Shown: in pieces, positions 22,756 through 27,171 of the stretch | Position numbering within the stretch: position 1 is the stretch's first letter | How the letters are laid out: each line of letters starts with the position of its first letter | Assembly (NCBI GenBank): GCA_934754855.1 | Contig: CAKVJR010000008.1 | Location: 1 to 27,171, forward strand | Length of the DNA: 27,171 bases | Source: an uncultured Candidatus Melainabacteria bacterium | Lineage (GTDB): Bacteria; Cyanobacteriota; Vampirovibrionia; Gastranaerophilales; Gastranaerophilaceae | Direction: 5' to 3' | Translations under genes and position numbers: made by a program | Notes under the pieces: generated by a model | The model's input: the letters and a program-made list of their open reading frames with translations, nothing else | Told to the model about the DNA's origin: nothing | Database searches by the model: none

Positions 22756-24704
22756 TGAAAAAACTTATTAATAATATAAAAACATACATACTATTGATAT
22801 CAATGTTGATTATGGGGCAGGCAATGCCTGTTTCGGCTATTGATTTTGAACCGCCCGTTCCCGCAAATGAAGAGAGCGGCTCTTTTCAAGATGTTCCGAT
22901 GCCCGATTTGTCCGATTTTTCAAATACAAAAAAACAAAAGTCCGATAAGAAAAATAAACAACAGGTTATTTCTGCCATAAAAATTGAAGGCAACAGAATT
23001 ATTCAGAATAACGACATCACAAATGCAATGAAATTGCAGGTTGGGGACGTTTATTCGCCTGAAAAAATCCAAAGTTGCCTGACAGAAATTTACAACATGG
23101 GCTGGTTTACGGAGCGTATGCGTGCCGTTCCCGTCAAAGATAAAAATAACAATGTCGTTTTAAAAATTTATGTTGAAGAAAATCGCCCCATTACAGAGTT
23201 TACAATCACAGGTAATACGGTAATTTCGGCGGGTGAAATTTCTGAACTTTTGGCTCCTTTGGAAAATCAACCTCAAAACATCGCAACATTAAACCAAGCG
23301 GTTGAAAAGGTTGAAGAACTTTACGCTTCAAAAGGTTATATTCTTGCTCGTGTCGAAAATGTCCAAGATGACCCCGACGGTTGCGTAAACATGCATATTT
23401 CTGAGGGTATCATCAATACAATCAAGTTTGAGGGTAACAACAAAACAAAAGATTATGTTGTTAACAGAAATATTTTGTCCGTCCCAGGTACGATTTACAA
23501 CGAAAATACCGTCAGAGAGGACTTAATCAGACTTTACGGCACACAAGCGTTTAAAGATGTTAACAGAACAATCGAAAAATGTGACGACCCGAATTATTAT
23601 GACATCACAATCAACTTAATCGAACAAAGAACCGCAACAATCAGTGTTGGTGCAGGTTTGGATACTGCAACAGGTTTCTTCGGACAAGTCGGTTTTGTTG
23701 AAAATAACTTCCTCGGCAGAGGTCAAAGAATTTCGTTGAACTTCTTGGCAGGTACAGGTGTTCTTTTGTCAGACGATTCGACATTGGACAGAGCAAACTT
23801 GCAGGGTGATATCAGTTTCTTTGATCCGAGATTCAGAGGAACAGATGTTTCTATGTTGTATAAGGCGTTCTGGCAAGACTTTGCAAGTTATCAGGTACCG
23901 CTTGCGATTGAAAGAAGATTTGGCTTTGAAGCGGTTGCATCAAGACAATTCAAGAAGGTTCGCAACCTTTCGGGTTCATTCAAACTCGGTATTGAAAATA
24001 TTGATTTGACCGAAGGTAATTACAGACAAATGGCGAACTTGTATGCGGCACACGGTATTCCGATTTCGGAACGTGCTAAACAACTTCGTGGCGGAACGTT
24101 TGTGTCTTTGGCACCGTCATTGGTTTACGACACTCGTGACAGAGATGTTAACCCGAGAGATGGTATTGTTGCAAACATCAAATACACTGAAAACGTTGGC
24201 TTAGAACACATTGGAGATACTCACGGTATGTTAACCGGCGGTATCAAAAAATATTTCCCTGTTATGACAAAATCTTCATTGTCGGTTACAGGACGTGCAG
24301 GCGGAGCAATTCATGGCGATGTTCCCGAAGTAATGGCATTCAGACTTGGCGGACCTTATTCTGTCAGAGGTTACAAGATGAGTTCAATCGGTACGGGTAA
24401 TGCTTATGTTATGGGTTCAATCGAGTTGAATACACCGTTCTTCTTCTTGGATAGAATTAAGCAAATGAAGTTCTTGGATAACATCAAATTCGAGTTGTTT
24501 GTTGACGCAGGTAAACTTTTCGATACTACAATTTCGGACAGAATGTATAACAGACCCGGATACGGTGTTGCATTCGGTGGCGGTATCAAGGTATTTGTTC
24601 CCGGTGTCGGACCTCTCAGTATTGATTACGGTTATCCGCTTACAAATGTCGGAAGAGGCAACAGCAAGGGTGCATTCACATTCGGCATGGGAGATTTGTT
24701 CTGA
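22755..24704 (+). CDS. bamA: Omp85/BamA-family outer membrane assembly protein, three POTRA domains
   Basis: 649 residues. Inserts beta-barrel proteins into the outer membrane. Signal peptide about 1-29 (MKKLINN, hydrophobic core, PVSA/ID), a Pro/acidic linker to about 70, then three POTRA domains: VISAIKIEGNRIIQNNDITN at about 74, PITEFTITGNTVISAGEI at about 151, and TIKFEGNNKTKDYVVNRNIL at about 223. The 16-strand barrel follows (about 300-649), with the L6 motif VRGY (GGPYSVRGYKM) and a C-terminal ending in GMGDLF with terminal Phe. E. coli BamA has five POTRAs; three is the number found in cyanobacterial Omp85. It heads an operon with tsaE, whose ATG overlaps its stop by one base. The giant autotransporter is a likely client. 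Confidence 0.94.
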   Translation: MKKLINNIKTYILLISMLIMGQAMPVSAIDFEPPVPANEESGSFQDVPMPDLSDFSNTKKQKSDKKNKQQVISAIKIEGNRIIQNNDITNAMKLQVGDVYSPEKIQSCLTEIYNMGWFTERMRAVPVKDKNNNVVLKIYVEENRPITEFTITGNTVISAGEISELLAPLENQPQNIATLNQAVEKVEELYASKGYILARVENVQDDPDGCVNMHISEGIINTIKFEGNNKTKDYVVNRNILSVPGTIYNENTVREDLIRLYGTQAFKDVNRTIEKCDDPNYYDITINLIEQRTATISVGAGLDTATGFFGQVGFVENNFLGRGQRISLNFLAGTGVLLSDDSTLDRANLQGDISFFDPRFRGTDVSMLYKAFWQDFASYQVPLAIERRFGFEAVASRQFKKVRNLSGSFKLGIENIDLTEGNYRQMANLYAAHGIPISERAKQLRGGTFVSLAPSLVYDTRDRDVNPRDGIVANIKYTENVGLEHIGDTHGMLTGGIKKYFPVMTKSSLSVTGRAGGAIHGDVPEVMAFRLGGPYSVRGYKMSSIGTGNAYVMGSIELNTPFFFLDRIKQMKFLDNIKFELFVDAGKLFDTTISDRMYNRPGYGVAFGGGIKVFVPGVGPLSIDYGYPLTNVGRGNSKGAFTFGMGDLF

Positions 24705-25195
24705 TGACTCTTTCTTATCTTTGCAAAAATCTTGATGATACCGAAAAAGTCGCACGATTATTTGCAAAAACAATTGAAGAAACAGGTGCTTTCGTTTGTC
24801 TTCACGGAGATATCGGTGCGGGCAAAACTGCTTTTACAAAATTGGTTTGCAAGTATCTCGACGTCAAACAAAGAGTTACAAGCCCGAGTTTTGTTATTTT
24901 AAACGAATATAAAAGCGGAAAAATTCCTGTTTATCATTTTGATTTGTACAGACTCGAAAGTGAAGGTGTTGCAACGATTTCGGACGAACTCGAAGAATAT
25001 TCCGAGGGCAAAATTTTGACAATGGTCGAATGGGCGGAATTTTCACCCGACACTGAACTCCCGTTCGACAGACTGATTGTAAATATTACTTATTTGTCGG
25101 ATACTGAAAGAGAAATGATTTTCGACGCAATCGGTGAAAAGTCTGAGAAAATCCTTGAAAAAATGGCAAAAAACGATGAAAATATTAACCTTTGA
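24704..25195 (+). CDS. tsaE: tRNA threonylcarbamoyladenosine biosynthesis ATPase TsaE
   Basis: 163 residues. P-loop ATPase that binds the TsaB-TsaD dimer and is needed for turnover in t6A synthesis. Walker A HGDIGAGKTAFTK (Lys41, Thr42), then VTSPSFVILNEY, VYHFDLYRLESE (family signature) and ILTMVEWAEF (Walker-B-like strand with Glu/Trp). The ATG overlaps the Omp85 stop (TGATG), so translation is coupled. The 3' end overlaps tsaB by 20 bases. Length is normal. Confidence 0.95.
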   Translation: MTLSYLCKNLDDTEKVARLFAKTIEETGAFVCLHGDIGAGKTAFTKLVCKYLDVKQRVTSPSFVILNEYKSGKIPVYHFDLYRLESEGVATISDELEEYSEGKILTMVEWAEFSPDTELPFDRLIVNITYLSDTEREMIFDAIGEKSEKILEKMAKNDENINL

Positions 25196-25847
25196 TACAT
25201 CTTTGAATAAAACATACATTGCTTACGGTGAGAACGATAAAATCCTTGTCAATAAAGCAATTCCGTCTGATGATGAAAAATATCACAGTGCGTACCTCGT
25301 TCCTGAAATTTTAAGTCTTTTGAAGTCTGAAAACATTACTATGCAAGACCTTGACGCTATCGGGATTAACGAAGGTCCGGGAAGTTTTACGGGTATCAGA
25401 ATTTGTACGGTTATTGCAAGAACTGCGGCTCAACAACTCAATATAAAGGTTGTCCCCGTTCCGTCGCTTGAAATTCTTTCAAAACTCAATAAATCCGATA
25501 AGAAAACTTTGACGGTTCTTGATGCAAGAAAACATAAGGTTTATGTTGCGGCTTATGATAAAGATGAAGTTTTGATTGAGCCGAAAGCCATACAGGTAGA
25601 GGATTTAGAGGACTTAATCAAATCTAATGATTATGTCGTAATTGCCGATAATTCAATTCATAATCTTTTGGCAGAAAAGGGAATCGACTCGATTAATTAC
25701 GAGAGAAACGATTATGAATTGGGCGAATTTTTGTATCATATTGTAGAAAAGAAATTGCACGGAAACAATGACTATCATTGGGCAAAGGCAAAACCGTTGT
25801 ATATTCAGCCACCGTCAATTTCAACTCCTAAAAAGGTCGGTGCCTGA
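25176..25847 (+). CDS. tsaB: tRNA threonylcarbamoyladenosine biosynthesis protein TsaB
   Basis: 223 residues from the ATG at 25176. The frame stays open 14 codons upstream to a GTG at 25134, but MKILTFDTSLNKTYIAY is the family start, so the longer form is rejected. Non-catalytic ASKHA partner of TsaD: DAIGINEGPGSFTGIRIC is the strongest family block, then VVPVPSLEIL and LDARKHKVYVAAYD. It overlaps tsaE by 20 bases and its stop overlaps the next start by one base (TGATG), so bamA-tsaE-tsaB and the zinc-ribbon gene form one coupled operon. The C-terminal about 25 residues are less conserved, as usual. Confidence 0.95.
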   Translation: MKILTFDTSLNKTYIAYGENDKILVNKAIPSDDEKYHSAYLVPEILSLLKSENITMQDLDAIGINEGPGSFTGIRICTVIARTAAQQLNIKVVPVPSLEILSKLNKSDKKTLTVLDARKHKVYVAAYDKDEVLIEPKAIQVEDLEDLIKSNDYVVIADNSIHNLLAEKGIDSINYERNDYELGEFLYHIVEKKLHGNNDYHWAKAKPLYIQPPSISTPKKVGA

Positions 25848-26134
25848 TGTATTACTTTAAGCAGATAAATGGGCTTGGCTGCTTGCTTTGGAGCATATTT
25901 TTCTGCTGGTTGTTTTTTGCTTTGAAACTTTATTATGTCATTTTTGCGGTTATTATTCTCGCTTTTGCGTATAATTTGTACCTGCGGATAAAATCTAACG
26001 TAAAAAAACATACCGAAGAAAAAGAAAGAAATTTTGAACCTGAAATCGGCGAAGTGTATAAGGTTTGCCCATATTGCGGAAACAACGTCAAACGTGGTGC
26101 GACTTCCTGCCCGCATTGTAATACAAAGTTCTAA
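25847..26134 (+). CDS. small membrane protein with C-terminal zinc ribbon
   Basis: 95 residues. Two hydrophobic segments at about 10-28 and 28-46 probably form a membrane hairpin or one long helix pair, followed by a charged linker (KKHTEEKERNFEPEIGE). The C-terminal zinc ribbon has two CxxC knuckles, CPYC and CPHC, 16 residues apart (VCPYCGNNVKRGATSCPHC). The start overlaps the tsaB stop (TGATG). Last gene of the Omp85 operon; no clear intrinsic terminator follows, only a GTTCCTC/GAGGAAC hairpin at 26172-26194 without a T-tract. Family unknown; zinc-ribbon membrane proteins like this are often unnamed. Confidence 0.8.
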   Translation: MYYFKQINGLGCLLWSIFFCWLFFALKLYYVIFAVIILAFAYNLYLRIKSNVKKHTEEKERNFEPEIGEVYKVCPYCGNNVKRGATSCPHCNTKF

Positions 26135-26171
26135 ATATTTTTTGAATGAAAATTCTCGCTTAAATTTAAGT

Positions 26172-26194
26172 GTTCCTCTGCCATATTGAGGAAC
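26172..26194. repeat. perfect 7-bp inverted repeat
   Basis: GTTCCTC and GAGGAAC around a nine-base loop, just after the zinc-ribbon gene. No T-tract, so termination would have to be Rho-like or absent. Confidence 0.6.
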
Positions 26195-26211
26195 GAGCAG
26201 CGTGTGAAACA

Positions 26212-26297
26212 GTCATTCTGAGGACGAAGTCCGAAGAATCTGTTAATTTGTAAAACGATGAAAGGATAGATACTTCGGCTAAAGCCTCAGTATGACA
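26212..26297. repeat. dispersed repeat, family B, copy 1
   Basis: Starts GTCATTCTGAGGACGAAGTC and CGAAGAATCTG, ends AGATACTTCGG...CCTCAGTATGAC. The two ends form an imperfect inverted repeat of about 30 bases around a spacer of about 30. Related elements lie at 26757-26951 and 27019-27103. Confidence 0.75.
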
Positions 26298-26324
26298 ATT
26301 ATTTTCTAAATTTTAGCGTTTTCT

Positions 26325-26360
26325 GTCATTACGAGAAACGAAGTGACGAAGTAATCCAGT
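26325..26360 (+). repeat. dispersed repeat, family A, copy 2
   Basis: GTCATTACGAGAAACGAAGT then GACGAAGTAATCC, matching the copy at 13388-13424 at most positions. Confidence 0.75.
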
Positions 26361-26391
26361 GTCTACTCATTTGTTGGAAAACTTTATAGAT

Positions 26392-26420
26392 TTGTCATAA
26401 ATGCAGTGGTTTTTTATTTT
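26392..26420 (+). promoter_or_regulatory. candidate promoter of the 43-codon gene
   Basis: TTGTCA (26392-26397) and TATTTT (26415-26420), 17-base spacer. The leader would be about 90 bases and contains AATCA/TGATT (26433-26449) followed by a short T-run, which could be an attenuator-like hairpin. Confidence 0.45.
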
Positions 26421-26515
26421 AACATTTCTTCACAAATCATGTATGTGATTAAAGATTTTTTCGGGCATGGTCGATAAAAATAGAGTGAGAAGAAATTAAT
26501 TCTAAGGAGATATTT

Positions 26516-26647
26516 ATGGAAATGAATTCGTCAGATTTTTTGTTTAACGTTGAACTTGAATCAGGGTTGAACGAAATGTTGGACACTTGCCTCGGATACG
26601 TTGCAGACGTTCTTTCAGAAGATCAATTTACGAGAATTGAAGACTAA
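26516..26647 (+). CDS. 43-residue acidic protein of unknown function
   Basis: An ATG at 26516 with a textbook ribosome binding site (AAGGAGA, 5 bases upstream) opens 43 codons ending in TAA. The protein (MEMNSSDFLF..., ...DQFTRIED) has 11 Asp/Glu, one Arg, no Lys and a single Cys25 in LDTCLGYVADVL. The middle (about 12-33) could form an amphipathic helix. It has no signal peptide. A strong terminator sits 32 bases after the stop and a promoter candidate about 95 bases upstream, so it looks like an independent transcription unit inside a repeat-rich stretch. No family recognised; a RiPP-type precursor peptide, an acidic regulator/inhibitor or a small antitoxin are possibilities, none supported further. 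Confidence 0.65.
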   Translation: MEMNSSDFLFNVELESGLNEMLDTCLGYVADVLSEDQFTRIED

Positions 26648-26679
26648 TTTTCGTAGGAATTTATTTCAAGGGATTTGAT

Positions 26680-26708
26680 AAATGAGGTTATACGACCTCA
26701 TTTTTTTT
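26680..26708 (+). terminator. strong intrinsic terminator after the 43-codon gene
   Basis: AAATGAGGT (26680-26688) and ACCTCATTT (26695-26703) form a perfect 9-bp stem with loop TATACG, followed by a run of T to 26708. Confidence 0.92.
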
Positions 26709-26728
26709 GTGCCGTTTCTCGTAATGAC
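26709..26728 (-). repeat. dispersed repeat, family A, partial copy
   Basis: The minus strand reads GTCATTACGAGAAACGG, matching the start of the copy at 26325. Confidence 0.6.
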
Positions 26729-26756
26729 ATTTACCGTTGAAACTTCTTCATTCATT

Positions 26757-26951
26757 GTCATATTGAGGGGCTTGTCCCCGAAATATCTGTTTTAATCATC
26801 ATTACATAGATACTTCGGCTTGATTATCACTTCGCTCGCCATAAACGTGCCTTCACGGCAAGGCTCCTCGCTTTCTTTCCTCTCGAAAAACAATTCACAG
26901 GATTGTTTTTCTCGGCAGAGTGCACTTGGTTCGCTCGTTCCTCAGTATGAC
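26757..26951. repeat. family B element with a long internal segment
   Basis: Begins GTCATATTGAGGGGCTTGTC and ends CTCAGTATGAC, the family B ends, but is about 195 bases long rather than about 86. It carries an inner AGATACTTCGGCTT (the usual right half), followed by about 110 extra bases holding GAAAAACAAT/ATTGTTTTTC (26885-26894, 26902-26911), a perfect 10-bp hairpin. Confidence 0.6.
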
Positions 26952-26970
26952 AGTTGCTGATTTAAGTTTA

Positions 26971-26990
26971 GCGTTCCTCCTCGCAATGAC
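26971..26990 (-). repeat. dispersed repeat, family A, partial copy
   Basis: The minus strand reads GTCATTGCGAGGAGGAACGC, closest to the copy at 13388. Confidence 0.6.
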
Positions 26991-27018
26991 AATGAATGAG
27001 TAAAGTTATACGATTATC

Positions 27019-27103
27019 GTCATTCTGAGGTTTTGTAAAAAACCGAAGAATCTATAAATAAACCCCTGAAAACAGATTCTTCGGACTTCGTCCTCAGAAT
27101 GAC
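27019..27103. repeat. family B element with near-perfect long inverted arms
   Basis: GTCATTCTGAGG (27019-27030) and CCGAAGAATCT (about 27043-27053) are exactly complementary to CCTCAGAATGAC (27092-27103) and AGATTCTTCGG (27074-27084). The transcript would form a long two-part stem. Confidence 0.8.
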
Positions 27104-27115
27104 AGTAATTGCATT

Positions 27116-27133
27116 GGTCGACTAAAGTCGACC
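27116..27133. repeat. perfect GGTCGACT palindrome
   Basis: GGTCGACT, AA, AGTCGACC: 8-bp arms with a two-base centre, directly followed by CTACTTTTTT. Confidence 0.65.
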
Positions 27134-27171
27134 CTACTTTTTTGATGAATGAGAAAAACAGATACTTAACC

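Larger units (their letters stand above)
26135..26515. other. repeat-rich intergenic region upstream of the 43-codon gene
   Basis: Holds an inverted repeat (26172-26194), one family B element (26212-26297), one family A copy (26325-26360), and the promoter and leader of the small gene. I see no coding region. Confidence 0.6.
26709..27171. other. repeat cluster at the end of the window
   Basis: No open reading frame of note. The stretch consists of family A fragments, two family B elements, and a GGTCGACT palindrome (listed separately). Confidence 0.6.

Noticed and set aside
25134..25175. Extended tsaB start at GTG
   Set aside because: The added 14 residues are basic and unlike the family; MKILTFDTS is the usual N-terminus.
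26172..27133. CRISPR array
   Set aside because: Repeats are irregular in spacing, length and orientation, and no cas gene is present.

Overview
The window comes from a low-GC, Gram-negative (diderm) bacterium. Outer-membrane features include an Omp85/BamA protein, a TolC-type channel, a Pmp-repeat autotransporter and an RND efflux tail. I infer a gut relative of the non-photosynthetic cyanobacteria (Gastranaerophilales / Melainabacteria). The reasons are the three-POTRA Omp85, the style of the autotransporter barrel, the FliA/WhiG-type sigma factor and the AT-rich codon use. No marker gene here proves this; a 16S or ribosomal-protein tree would settle it.

Layout. (1) 1-5277, plus strand: end of an RND efflux permease, a TolC-like channel, a membrane-less histidine kinase that overlaps a REC-GGDEF-REC protein by one base, then leucyl aminopeptidase. 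A bidirectional terminator follows. (2) 5351-6722, minus strand: two tandem PlsC-type acyltransferases. (3) 6788-7499: a graveyard of two decayed efflux genes, an outer-membrane factor and an MFS exporter, joined head to head at their truncated 5' ends. (4) 7655-10254: a FliA/WhiG-type sigma factor converging on a cysteine-containing HgdB/DUF2229-like protein, which is preceded by a protein with a C-terminal winged helix. (5) 10512-12071: a polytopic membrane protein of unknown function. (6) 12122-13218, minus strand: a small protein whose C-terminal half resembles TNT-type polymorphic toxins, followed by a candidate immunity gene. (7) 13534-19563: a MerR-family regulator divergent from an 1837-residue autotransporter, with promoter and nested inverted repeats between them. 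(8) 19730-22606, minus strand: tRNA-His, tsaD, a small secreted protein and an mtaB-like methylthiotransferase. (9) 22755-26134, plus strand: Omp85/BamA, tsaE, tsaB and a zinc-ribbon membrane protein, all overlapping by one base or closely coupled. (10) 26135-27171: a repeat-rich region holding a free-standing 43-codon gene with its own promoter, ribosome binding site and terminator.

How the genes fit together. TsaD, TsaE and TsaB make t6A37 in tRNA, and the MtaB-like enzyme converts t6A to ms2t6A, so most of one tRNA-modification route is within 6 kb (TsaC is not in view). The envelope theme is strong: efflux, Omp85 assembly, a giant autotransporter that would need Omp85, and phospholipid acyltransferases. 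Best candidates for something undescribed are the TNT-like toxin and its partner, the acidic 43-residue protein among the repeats, and the REC-GGDEF-REC protein with its atypical kinase.
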